NCBI GenBank assembly: GCA_900549195.1
Contig: URNK01000062.1
Coordinates: 1 to 9,514 of the forward strand
Source of the DNA: an uncultured Collinsella sp.
Lineage (GTDB): Bacteria > Actinomycetota > Coriobacteriia > Coriobacteriales > Coriobacteriaceae
Length of the DNA stretch: 9,514 nt
Reading direction: 5' to 3'
A program made the translations under genes and the position numbers. Under the pieces are notes generated by a model. The model was not told the origin of the DNA. It worked only from the letters and a program-made list of their open reading frames with translations, and did no database searches. This document shows positions 1 to 5,394 of the stretch, in pieces. Position 1 is the first letter of the stretch. The number at the start of each line of letters is the position of its first letter.

Positions 1-47
1 GAGATGAGCGCTAGTCTCGTGGGCTCGGAGATGTGTATAAGAGACAG
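1..47 (+). other. Untrimmed Nextera/Illumina i7-side adapter at contig end
   Basis: This is library sequence, not genome. Positions 14-47 match the 34-base Nextera read-2 transposase adapter, ending in the Tn5 mosaic end AGATGTGTATAAGAGACAG (29-47). Positions 1-5 (GAGAT) match the 3' end of the P7 oligonucleotide. The eight bases between them (6-13, GAGCGCTA) sit where the i7 sample index belongs. The order P7 tail, index, adapter, insert is exactly the physical order of a library molecule, so genomic sequence starts at 48. Read in frame from an ATG at 4, the adapter encodes MSASLVGSEMCIRDS, which would be wrongly fused to the gene that follows. Confidence 0.97.
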
Positions 48-48
48 T

Positions 49-579
49 CTTAAGCAGGGTGTTGTCGACTGGCTCGGTTGCAACTACTACCACCCCACGC
101 GCGTTCAGGCGCCGGCGAGCAAGATCGACCAGTACGGTCTGCCGCACTTTGCCGACGAGTACGTGTGGCCCGACGCCGTTATGAACGAGAGCCGCGGCTG
201 GGAGATCTACCCGCAGGGCCTCTACGACTTTGGCATGGACTGCGCTAAGAACTACCCTGATCTTGAGTGGTTCGTTTCCGAGAACGGCATCGGCATCATG
301 GACGAATACAAGAACCGAGACGCCGAAGGAACCATCCAGGATGACTACCGCGTCGACTTTGTACGCCAGCACCTGGAGTGGGTTGCCAAGGCAATTGCCG
401 AGGGCGCCAAGTGTCGTGGATACCATTATTGGGCCGTCATCGATAACTGGTCTTGGGCGAATGCCTTTAAGAACCGTTACGGTTTTGTCGAGGTCGACCT
501 TATGGACGGCTACAAGCGCCGCCTTAAGAAGTCGGCAGCTTGGCTCAAGCAGGTCGCCACGACTCACGTGGTTGATTAG
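49..579 (+). CDS. GH1 6-phospho-beta-glucosidase, 3' part only (5' end lost at contig edge)
   Basis: C-terminal 176 residues of a glycoside hydrolase family 1 enzyme. The family is usually about 450-480 residues, so roughly 300 are missing. An opening ATG at 4 is adapter sequence; genuine coding starts at 49 in the same frame. Visible landmarks (numbered from 49) are DWLGCNYYHP near 7-16, the nucleophile loop FVSENG with Glu79, and the aglycone/phosphate-pocket strand DNWSWANAFKNRYG (132-145). Ser135 replaces the Glu of plain beta-glucosidases, and Tyr144 matches the phosphate-binding Tyr of LacG-type enzymes; both favour a 6-phosphorylated substrate. The lysine expected two residues before that Tyr is Asn142, with Lys141 next to it. 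Expected role: cytoplasmic hydrolysis of a phosphorylated beta-glucoside delivered by the PTS genes downstream. The exact substrate cannot be read. Confidence 0.93.
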   Translation, partial: LKQGVVDWLGCNYYHPTRVQAPASKIDQYGLPHFADEYVWPDAVMNESRGWEIYPQGLYDFGMDCAKNYPDLEWFVSENGIGIMDEYKNRDAEGTIQDDYRVDFVRQHLEWVAKAIAEGAKCRGYHYWAVIDNWSWANAFKNRYGFVEVDLMDGYKRRLKKSAAWLKQVATTHVVD

Positions 580-584
580 CGAAC

Positions 585-661
585 GGGCGAACGCCCAGAC
601 CGCGCGCCGCTGCGCGCAACACATGGCACATCTGGTGGCAGAGGGCGACAGACCACCGTGC
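585..661 (+). promoter_or_regulatory. Three hairpins in the GH1-EIIC spacer
   Basis: The 120-bp spacer can form three consecutive stem-loops. They are GGGC gaac GCCC (585-596), GCGCGC cgct GCGCGC (602-617), and a longer one pairing GCAC 626-629 with GTGC 658-661 and GGTGG 634-638 with CCACC 653-657, with a 4-nt bulge on the 5' side. None is followed by a T-run, so they do not look like intrinsic terminators. mRNA processing or stabilising elements are possible. I recognise no LicT/BglG-type antiterminator site. Confidence 0.4.
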
Positions 662-699
662 GCATAGGAAAAGGCCGGATTTGAAAGTTAGGAGCAATC

Positions 700-2043
700 A
701 TGGCCAGTGACAACGGAAAGAGCTTCCTCGACAAGTTTGCCGAGGTCTCTGCGAAGGTGGGAAACCAGGTTCACCTGCGTTCCCTGCGTGACGCCTTCGC
801 GACCATCACGCCGCTCTATATCCTTGCGGGTATCGCGGTTCTTATTAACAACGTCGTGTTCCCTCTGTTCCCGCTCGATGCGGCGGGCCTTGCCAACCTT
901 CAGACGTGGGGTTCGGCAATTACGCTGGGCACCCTCAACGTCTCTGCCATTATCTTGGCCGGATTGATTGGCTACAGCCTCGCTAAGAACAAGCGTTTCG
1001 ATAACCCGCTCGCTTGCGTGGTCGTCGCTATCTCTGCTTTCGTCATCATGATGCCGCAGCAGATCACCGCCTCGCTTGCCGCCACGAGCCCGCTGCTCAC
1101 CGACAAGATCACCTCCGCCGAGGTCACGGGCGCCCTTTCGACTGCCAACACCGGCACCAACGGTCTGTTCTCGGCTATTATCATCGCCCTGCTTTCCGTC
1201 TCGCTCTTCATCAAGATTTCTGGCGTCGAGAAGCTCAAGGTTAAGCTGGGCGAGGGCGTGCCTCCCGCGGTCTCCAACTCCTTCAACGTCATGATCCCGA
1301 TGCTGCTCAACCTCGCGGTCTTCGCTCTTGCCGCAGCCCTGCTCGCCGTGTGCGCCGGCACCGATCTGTGCACCATCATCTCCACGTGCATCTCCAACCC
1401 GCTCAAGAGCATCATGAACGCCGGTCCGTGGGCTGTTATCCTCATCTACACCCTTGCTAACCTGCTGTTCTGCGTCGGTATTCACCAGTCCACCATCTCT
1501 GGCGCTACCGTCGAGCCGATCCTGACCATGCTCATCGTCGACAACATGGCTACCTTTGCCGCCGGTGGCACCATCCAGCCCGATCACTACATGAACATGC
1601 AGATCGTTAACAGCTTCGCCCTCATCGGCGGCTCGGGCTGCACCCTCATGCTTCTGCTCGACACGCTCCTGTTCTCCAAGAACAAGGCTTCCGAGACCGT
1701 TTCCAAGATGGCTATCCTGCCTGGTCTGTTCAACATCAACGAGCCGGTTATCTACGGTTACCCCATCGTGTACAACCTGCCGCTCATGATCCCGTTCGTC
1801 CTTCTTCCCGATCTGTTCATCGGCATCACCTATGGCCTTACCTGCGCAGGCATCATCAGCCCCTGCATCGCCCAGGTGCCCTGGACCATGCCTCCCGTCA
1901 TCAATGCCCTGCTCGCTACGGGCTTTGACTGGCGCGCCGGCGTGTGGCAGGCTCTCGAGATTGTCATTGGCATGGCCGTCTACCTGCCCTTTATGAAGAT
2001 TTCCGAGAAGGCAATCGCCAAGCAGGAGGCTCTCGCCGAGTAG
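700..2043 (+). CDS. celB: PTS Lac/cellobiose-family EIIC permease
   Basis: Membrane channel subunit (447 aa) of a PTS transporter of the lactose/N,N'-diacetylchitobiose/cellobiose family. It carries a beta-glucoside across the membrane and presents it to phospho-EIIB. Length is normal for the family (about 430-460). Many hydrophobic segments span the protein. The active-site signatures are present: GIHQSTISG with His262 and NEPVIYG with Glu348. Their 86-residue spacing is close to that of the His and Glu sugar-binding residues in the structurally known diacetylchitobiose EIIC (His250/Glu334). The start is supported by TTAGGAG at 688-694. It lies 120 bp downstream of the GH1 gene and upstream of EIIB and EIIA, all on the same strand. 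The symbol marks the family only; cellobiose, gentiobiose or aryl-beta-glucosides are all possible substrates. Confidence 0.95.
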   Translation: MASDNGKSFLDKFAEVSAKVGNQVHLRSLRDAFATITPLYILAGIAVLINNVVFPLFPLDAAGLANLQTWGSAITLGTLNVSAIILAGLIGYSLAKNKRFDNPLACVVVAISAFVIMMPQQITASLAATSPLLTDKITSAEVTGALSTANTGTNGLFSAIIIALLSVSLFIKISGVEKLKVKLGEGVPPAVSNSFNVMIPMLLNLAVFALAAALLAVCAGTDLCTIISTCISNPLKSIMNAGPWAVILIYTLANLLFCVGIHQSTISGATVEPILTMLIVDNMATFAAGGTIQPDHYMNMQIVNSFALIGGSGCTLMLLLDTLLFSKNKASETVSKMAILPGLFNINEPVIYGYPIVYNLPLMIPFVLLPDLFIGITYGLTCAGIISPCIAQVPWTMPPVINALLATGFDWRAGVWQALEIVIGMAVYLPFMKISEKAIAKQEALAE

Positions 2044-2072
2044 AACGCCTAACGTTCGTCCCTTTCACCTTT

Positions 2073-2103
2073 GCGGGCGCCGGTACGCGGTGCCGGTGCC
2101 CGC
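2073..2103 (+). promoter_or_regulatory. GC-rich hairpin between EIIC and EIIB
   Basis: GCGGGCGCCGG (2073-2083) pairs with CCGGTGCCCGC (2093-2103) over 11 bp with one G-U pair, around a 9-nt loop. No T-run follows, so it is not a classical terminator. It starts 30 nt after the EIIC stop codon, inside an unusually long 161-bp gap for this operon. A partial terminator, or a 3' stabiliser that sets the ratio of EIIC to EIIB/EIIA transcript, is plausible. Confidence 0.5.
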
Positions 2104-2173
2104 GGCTCTCTCCCTTGCGTAAAGATACAGGGGAGCGGGCACAATAACCGCAAGGAATACAACCAGTCGTCGT

Positions 2174-2188
2174 CTGCGCGCCGCGCAG
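2174..2188 (+). promoter_or_regulatory. Small hairpin just upstream of the EIIB ribosome binding site
   Basis: CTGCGC (2174-2179), loop GCC, GCGCAG (2183-2188) form a perfect 6-bp stem. It ends 4 nt before the strong Shine-Dalgarno AAGGAGGA (2193-2200). It could block upstream structure from folding over the ribosome site, or mark the 5' end of a processed EIIB-EIIA transcript. Confidence 0.45.
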
Positions 2189-2204
2189 TTATAAGGAGGA
2201 AACC

Positions 2205-2507
2205 ATGAAGAAGATCATGCTCTGCTGCAATGCCGGTATGTCCACGAGCCTGCTGGTCCAGAAGATGCAGGCCGAGGTTGCGAACCGTGGTCTGGATATT
2301 GAGGTCGAGGCTCGTCCCATGAACGAGGCCCACGATCACCTGGACGAGTGCGACATGTTGCTGCTTGGCCCGCAGATCGGCTACACCAAGGGCGATTTTG
2401 AGAAGGAGGCCGCCGGTCGTTTTCCGGTCGAAGTCATCAACATGGTCGACTACGGCCGCATGAACGCTGCCGGCATCATCGACCACTGCGTCAGCGTGAT
2501 GGGCTAG
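2205..2507 (+). CDS. celA: PTS Lac/cellobiose-family EIIB
   Basis: Cytoplasmic phosphocarrier (100 aa) that takes phosphate from EIIA and passes it to the sugar bound by EIIC. The N-terminus is the family hallmark: a short beta-strand followed by CCNAGMSTS, where Cys8 is the phosphorylated residue (equivalent to Cys10 of E. coli ChbB). LLVQKM continues the first helix. GPQIGY near 55-60 is the second conserved loop. Length is typical of stand-alone EIIB proteins (about 100-106). A strong Shine-Dalgarno AAGGAGGA (2193-2200) precedes the ATG. The stop codon touches the EIIA reading frame, so the two are almost certainly co-translated. Family assignment is very secure; the substrate is not. Confidence 0.96.
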   Translation: MKKIMLCCNAGMSTSLLVQKMQAEVANRGLDIEVEARPMNEAHDHLDECDMLLLGPQIGYTKGDFEKEAAGRFPVEVINMVDYGRMNAAGIIDHCVSVMG

Positions 2508-2516
2508 GTGCTCCGC

Positions 2517-2849
2517 ATGGACGATATGAACGAACTGCAGATGACCTGCTTTGAGATCATCAGCTACGTCGGTACCGCCAAGAGCATGTACATCAATGCC
2601 GTGCAAAAGGCCAAGGAGGGCGATTTTGACGCCGCCGAGGAGCTTATCAAGCAGGGCGACGAGGCCTATAACGGTGGTCACGATGTTCACATGGGGCTTC
2701 TGAAGAAGGAGGCCAACGGCGAGCGTAACGGCGAGGCCCCGTTGATTCTGCTGCATGCCGAGGACCAGATGGCCGGTACCGAGACCATGCGAGTCATGGC
2801 GACGGAGCTCATCGAGGTTCACAAGCAGCTGCAGGCACTTCAGGCCTAG
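2517..2849 (+). CDS. celC: PTS Lac/cellobiose-family EIIA
   Basis: Cytoplasmic phosphocarrier (110 aa) that receives phosphate from HPr and gives it to EIIB. This is the all-helical, trimeric LacA/ChbA family. The active-site segment LLHAEDQMA carries the phosphorylated His80 and Asp83, which matches the metal-binding Asp of the trimer core. I chose ATG 2517: AGGTG at 2506-2510, overlapping the EIIB stop codon, gives it a usable ribosome site 6 nt away. A GTG at 2508, immediately after the EIIB stop, would add three residues (113 aa) but has no site of its own; ATG 2526 is also possible. The overlap suggests translational coupling to EIIB, keeping the two soluble PTS subunits in step. Confidence 0.95.
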   Translation: MDDMNELQMTCFEIISYVGTAKSMYINAVQKAKEGDFDAAEELIKQGDEAYNGGHDVHMGLLKKEANGERNGEAPLILLHAEDQMAGTETMRVMATELIEVHKQLQALQA

Positions 2850-2906
2850 TCGGCGTTATCGCCGCGATGGACCGTGCGGTCCAACAGACAACATAGTCCC
2901 TTTGAC

Positions 2907-2945
2907 GGGCGCCGGGAGTCACCGCCTCCCGGCGCCCTTATTTTT
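2907..2945 (+). terminator. Intrinsic terminator of the PTS operon
   Basis: GGGCGCCGGGAG (2907-2918) pairs perfectly with CTCCCGGCGCCC (2926-2937) over 12 bp around a 7-nt loop, followed by TTATTTTT (2938-2945). It lies 57 nt after the EIIA stop codon and separates the PTS operon from the ROK gene. Confidence 0.93.
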
Positions 2946-2995
2946 GGGAATGGTCTTGCGTGGCCTGTTGGGCGGCCATTTGCGTTTCCCCAGAT

Positions 2996-3036
2996 AAAAC
3001 CTGCCAAAACAAACCTGTCCCTTTTTGGTAGGTTTT
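2996..3036 (-). repeat. Hairpin repeat A (loop core GGGACAGGTT on the - strand)
   Basis: AAAACCTGCCAAAA (2996-3009) can pair with TTTTGGTAGGTTTT (3023-3036) over 14 bp with one G-U pair. Read on the - strand, the loop contains GGGACAGGTT (3012-3021 reversed). The same arm-loop-arm plan, with a nearly identical loop core but different arms, occurs on the + strand at 4046-4076. This suggests a dispersed palindromic repeat family. As a + strand hairpin it also ends in T-residues and could act as a backup terminator behind the one at 2907-2945. Confidence 0.6.
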
Positions 3037-3050
3037 TGCTTTGGGAGCGG

Positions 3051-3056
3051 TACCAT
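3051..3056 (+). promoter_or_regulatory. Candidate -10 box for the ROK kinase gene
   Basis: TACCAT sits 34 bp upstream of the ATG at 3091 and downstream of both hairpins, where an independent promoter would be expected. A similar TACCAT precedes ppaC and TATACT boxes precede two other genes here. I see no good -35 at 16-18 bp, so this rests on position and recurrence. Confidence 0.35.
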
Positions 3057-3090
3057 ACAGGCAATGTTTAAACGAGAAAGGTGGGCCCCC

Positions 3091-4044
3091 ATGGAACCCA
3101 AGCAGTACTACATCGGCATCGACGTCGGCGGCACTTCGGTTAAGGAGGGCCTGTTCGACGAGGACGGAAATCTGCTGGCCAAGGCCAGCGTGCCCACGCC
3201 TCCCATCGTTGACGCTGCGGGCTTTGCCGCGGTGACCGAGGCTATCGACCAGGTGGTCGCCAAGGCGCAGATTCCGCGCGCCTTTGTGGCAGGCATTGGC
3301 CTGGCCGTTCCGTGCCCCATCCCGGCGTCGGGCGATGCCAAGGTCAAGGCCAACATTGCCATTAACCTGCCCGAGCTCAAGATCGCCATCCAGGAGCACT
3401 GCCCTGATGCGGTCGTTAAGTATGAGAACGATGCCAACGCCGCTGCCATGGGCGAGGCCTGGCTCGGTTCTGCCAAGGGCGTGCAGAACGTGGTGATGGT
3501 CACCATCGGTACCGGCGTGGGCGGCGGCGTTATCGTTAACGGCGACGTGGTATCGGGCGTTGTGGGTGCCGGCGGCGAGATTGGCCACATGTGCCTGAAC
3601 CCGGCCGAGGAGCGCACCTGCGGCTGTGGCGGCCATGGCCACCTGGAGCAGTATTCCAGCGCCACCGGCGTGGTGAGCAATTACCTGGCCGAGTGCAAGA
3701 AGGCGGGCGTCGAGCCCATCGAGCTCACCGGCCCCTCCGATTCCAAGGACGTGTTCCAGGCCTGCCGCGAGGGCGACAAGCTCGCGCTGGCAGCTGCCGA
3801 TACCATGGCTGACTATCTCGGTCGTGCTCTGGCACTTATCGCCAACGTGGTCGACCCCGAGATGTTCCTGATCGGTGGCGGCGCGTCCGCTTCGGCCGAT
3901 GTCTACCTCGATAAGGTTCGCGAGCACTTCCAGCGCTACGCGCTTTCCGCCTCGCGCGAGACGCCCATTAAGGTCGCTTCGCTCGGAAACGACGCCGGCA
4001 TCATCGGTGCCGCCTACGTAGCCCTGCGCGCCGCCGGTAAATAG
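3091..4044 (+). CDS. ROK-family sugar kinase, probable glucokinase
   Basis: Cytoplasmic ATP-dependent sugar kinase (317 aa) of the ROK family, the normal length for ROK glucokinases. The N-terminal phosphate-binding motif GIDVGGTSVK spans 9-18. The catalytic base is Asp114 in ENDANAAAMGE. TIGTGVGGG (138-146) is the second phosphate loop. GGEIGHM carries His166, the first zinc ligand, followed by the ROK zinc motif CGCGGHGHLE (177-186). Its third Cys is replaced by His184, which may still bind zinc. The chosen ATG has AAAGGTGG at 3077-3084, 6 nt upstream; an in-frame GTG at 3025 would run through the upstream hairpin and is rejected. Placed after a phospho-beta-glucosidase operon, it fits phosphorylation of the glucose released by hydrolysis. 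Fructokinase, N-acetylmannosamine kinase or allose kinase activity cannot be excluded from sequence alone. Confidence 0.93.
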   Translation: MEPKQYYIGIDVGGTSVKEGLFDEDGNLLAKASVPTPPIVDAAGFAAVTEAIDQVVAKAQIPRAFVAGIGLAVPCPIPASGDAKVKANIAINLPELKIAIQEHCPDAVVKYENDANAAAMGEAWLGSAKGVQNVVMVTIGTGVGGGVIVNGDVVSGVVGAGGEIGHMCLNPAEERTCGCGGHGHLEQYSSATGVVSNYLAECKKAGVEPIELTGPSDSKDVFQACREGDKLALAAADTMADYLGRALALIANVVDPEMFLIGGGASASADVYLDKVREHFQRYALSASRETPIKVASLGNDAGIIGAAYVALRAAGK

Positions 4045-4045
4045 C

Positions 4046-4096
4046 TGGTGCAAGGGGGTCAGGTTACTTTGCACCAACATGGTGCAAAAGGGACAG
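4046..4096 (+). repeat. Hairpin repeat B plus truncated copy C (loop core GGGTCAGGTT / GGGACAG)
   Basis: TGGTGCAA (4046-4053) pairs with TTGCACCA (4069-4076) around a loop holding GGGTCAGGTT (4056-4065). Right behind it, TGGTGCAA recurs (4080-4087), followed by GGGACAG (4090-4096), which looks like the first half of another copy. The middle arm, as TTTGCACCA (4068-4076), pairs equally well with TGGTGCAAA (4080-4088) around a 3-nt loop, so two hairpins compete for one arm. The unit starts one base after the ROK stop codon. It resembles REP-type intergenic palindromes; no transposase is present here. Confidence 0.65.
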
Positions 4097-4166
4097 CCTT
4101 GGCCCCCATACCTGCCACAAAATATGCCGTGGCCCTTCCGTCTGCGAAGGCTCGGCATCGGCGTGC

Positions 4167-4172
4167 TACCAT
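4167..4172 (+). promoter_or_regulatory. Candidate -10 box for ppaC
   Basis: TACCAT within GTGCTACCATAGC, 38 bp upstream of the ppaC start codon, has the same core as the box in front of the ROK gene. No convincing -35 sequence lies 16-18 bp upstream. Confidence 0.35.
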
Positions 4173-4210
4173 AGCTACGTCCAAGTACACATATCAAGTG
4201 GAGGATATCC

Positions 4211-5134
4211 ATGGCAAACGTTCTTGTCTTTGGTCACCAGAACCCCGATAACGACGCCATCATGAGCGCCGTCGTCCTGTCCCAGCTGCTTAACCAGGTT
4301 GAGTATGCCGGCAACACCTACGAGGCTTGCGCTCTGGGCCAGCTTCCGGCCGAGTCCGCCAAGCTGCTCGCCGATGCCGGCATTGCCGAGCCCCGCGTGA
4401 TCGAGTCCGTCGAGGCCGGTCAGCTCGTCGTCCTCACCGACCACAACGAGTCCGCCCAATCCGTCGCCGGCCTTAAGGACGCCACGGTCTTTGGTGTTGT
4501 CGACCATCACCGCATCGGCGACTTCGAGACCGCCGGCCCGCTGCACTACATCTGCCTGCCCTGGGGCTCCAGCTGCACCATCGTCACCAAGCTCGCCGGC
4601 GTGCTCGGCGTTGAGCTTTCCGACGTCCAGGCCAAGCTGCTGCTTTCGGCCATGATGACCGACACGCTCATGCTCAAGAGCCCCACCACCACCGATGTCG
4701 ACCGCGCCGTCGCCGCCAAGCTCGGCGAGCAGGTGGGCGTCGACCCGGTCAAGTTTGGCATGGAGGTCTTCCTTACCCGCCCGTCCGGCTCCTTCACCGC
4801 TGCCGAGATGGTCGGCAACGACATCAAGATGTTCGAGCCCGCCGGCAAGAAGCTGCTCATCGGCCAGTACGAGACCGTCGACAAGAGCCGTGCGCTTGGC
4901 ATGATTGACGAGATCCGCGAGGCCATGCGCGCCTACGCCGCCGAGAAGGGTGCTGACGGCATTGTCCTGTGCATCACCGACATCATGGAGGAGGGCTCGC
5001 AGGTCCTGCTCGAGGGCGAGACCGAGGCTGCTCAGAAGGGCCTGGGCATTGCCGATGAGCACGACGGCGTCTGGATGCCGGGCGTCCTCTCCCGTAAGAA
5101 GCAGGACGCTGCCCCCATCATGGCCGCCTGCTAG
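4211..5134 (+). CDS. ppaC: Manganese-dependent inorganic pyrophosphatase (family II, DHH)
   Basis: Soluble enzyme (307 aa) that hydrolyses pyrophosphate to two phosphates and so pulls biosynthetic reactions forward. All metal ligands of family II are visible and nearly in register with Bacillus subtilis PpaC: His9, Asp13 and Asp15 in GHQNPDNDAI, Asp77 in LTDHNE, His99 and His100 in VVDHHRIGDF, and Asp151 in MMTDTL. The C-terminal substrate-binding motif SRKKQ is at 294-298. Length matches the two-domain DHH/DHHA2 form without the CBS regulatory insert, so adenine-nucleotide control is not expected. Residue 14 is Asn where Thr is usual (PDTD). GTGGAGG (4198-4204) supports the start. It appears to be a single-gene unit, between the hairpin repeats and a strong terminator. 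Family II is uncommon in Actinobacteria outside groups such as Coriobacteriia. Confidence 0.97.
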   Translation: MANVLVFGHQNPDNDAIMSAVVLSQLLNQVEYAGNTYEACALGQLPAESAKLLADAGIAEPRVIESVEAGQLVVLTDHNESAQSVAGLKDATVFGVVDHHRIGDFETAGPLHYICLPWGSSCTIVTKLAGVLGVELSDVQAKLLLSAMMTDTLMLKSPTTTDVDRAVAAKLGEQVGVDPVKFGMEVFLTRPSGSFTAAEMVGNDIKMFEPAGKKLLIGQYETVDKSRALGMIDEIREAMRAYAAEKGADGIVLCITDIMEEGSQVLLEGETEAAQKGLGIADEHDGVWMPGVLSRKKQDAAPIMAAC

Positions 5135-5153
5135 GTTTAGTTGACCGAACGCC

Positions 5154-5193
5154 ACGACCGGATCGCGGACGCTCCGCGCTCCGGTCGTTTTTT
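5154..5193 (+). terminator. Intrinsic terminator of ppaC
   Basis: ACGACCGGA (5154-5162) pairs with TCCGGTCGT (5180-5188). Inside it, CGCGGA (5164-5169) pairs with TCCGCG (5173-5178), separated from the outer stem by a T/C mismatch. The hairpin ends in a run of six T (5188-5193). It starts 19 nt after the ppaC stop codon. Confidence 0.95.
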
Positions 5194-5331
5194 GTGCATG
5201 CGCCGCGTCGTCTCTTGGACAGGCGTGCCCGTGCCGTTGAGCAAATAATGTTCAACCTGTGGTTCCGCTTTTCGGCCACGCCTGCGTGCTTGTCGTGCAG
5301 GGTAGGCTAGATGCAAGCGTAATACGTTAGA
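5194..5331 (+). promoter_or_regulatory. Structured, gene-free nhaA leader region
   Basis: This stretch holds no convincing gene but several possible helices. CAGGCGTG (5220-5227) pairs perfectly with CACGCCTG (5277-5284), enclosing two hairpins: GTTGAGC/GTTCAAC (5236-5242 with 5250-5256) and one built from GTGG/CCAC with an inner CCG/CGG (5259-5279). Its 3' strand overlaps a competing hairpin, CCTGCGTG (5281-5288) with CGTGCAGG (5294-5301), so the two folds exclude each other. The arrangement in front of a terminator resembles an expression platform with an upstream sensor. The start of transcription is unknown; if it lies near 5310 (a TAGGCT box at 5303-5308), these helices would not be transcribed with nhaA. 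Confidence 0.4.
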
Positions 5332-5367
5332 GCGCGGCGCCGCCACTTGGGCGGGCCGTGCTTTTTT
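5332..5367 (+). terminator. Terminator-like hairpin in the nhaA leader (candidate attenuator)
   Basis: GCGCGGC (5332-5338) pairs with GCCGTGC (5355-5361) and CCGCC (5340-5344) with GGCGG (5350-5354). The stem is 12 bp with one bulged G and a 5-nt loop, followed directly by six T (5362-5367). It ends 33 nt before the nhaA start codon. ppaC already has its own terminator 140 bp upstream, and no gene lies between, so this one most likely acts on transcripts heading into nhaA. Confidence 0.8.
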
Positions 5368-5370
5368 AAG

Positions 5371-5394
5371 ACGGGAGCTTTCCCGTGAAAGGAG
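5371..5394 (+). promoter_or_regulatory. Hairpin abutting the nhaA Shine-Dalgarno, with a competing SD-masking fold
   Basis: ACGGGA (5371-5376), loop GCTT, TCCCGT (5381-5386) form a perfect 6-bp stem ending 1 nt before the Shine-Dalgarno AAAGGAG (5388-5394). Alternatively CTTTC (5378-5382) can pair with GAAAG (5387-5391), which hides the start of the Shine-Dalgarno. The two folds share bases and exclude each other. Confidence 0.5.

Noticed and set aside
230..667. 145-codon + strand frame overlapping the GH1 gene
   Set aside because: Out of frame with the clearly homologous GH1 sequence, and its product is Ser/Thr/Arg-rich with no motif.
688..1587. 299-codon open frame on the - strand opposite EIIC
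   Set aside because: Highly charged Asp/Gly/Arg string antisense to a membrane permease; a compositional artefact.
2868..2883. Short palindrome GGACCGTGCGGTCC after EIIA as an attachment site or operator
   Set aside because: It is small, has a 2-nt centre and lies just before a strong terminator with no integrase or matching copy in the window.
3065..3072. Palindrome GTTTAAAC upstream of the ROK gene as an operator
   Set aside because: Eight bases of self-complementary AT-rich sequence occur by chance, and there is no second copy or neighbouring regulator to support it.
2938..4212. 424-codon open frame on the - strand opposite the ROK gene
   Set aside because: Antisense shadow of a well-supported ROK kinase. 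It also runs through two hairpins and the PTS terminator and shows no family motif.
4175..5155. 326-codon open frame on the - strand opposite ppaC
   Set aside because: Mirror of a GC-rich gene with all PpaC ligands in place; no plausible ribosome site or known motif.
5198..5310. Two tiny overlapping frames in the nhaA leader (MRRVVSWTGVPVPLSK, 5198-5248, and MFNLWFRFSATPACLSCRVG, 5248-5310) as a leader peptide
   Set aside because: Neither start has a Shine-Dalgarno sequence, the first begins right at the ppaC terminator T-run, and neither has a run of regulatory codons. Chance frames are more likely.
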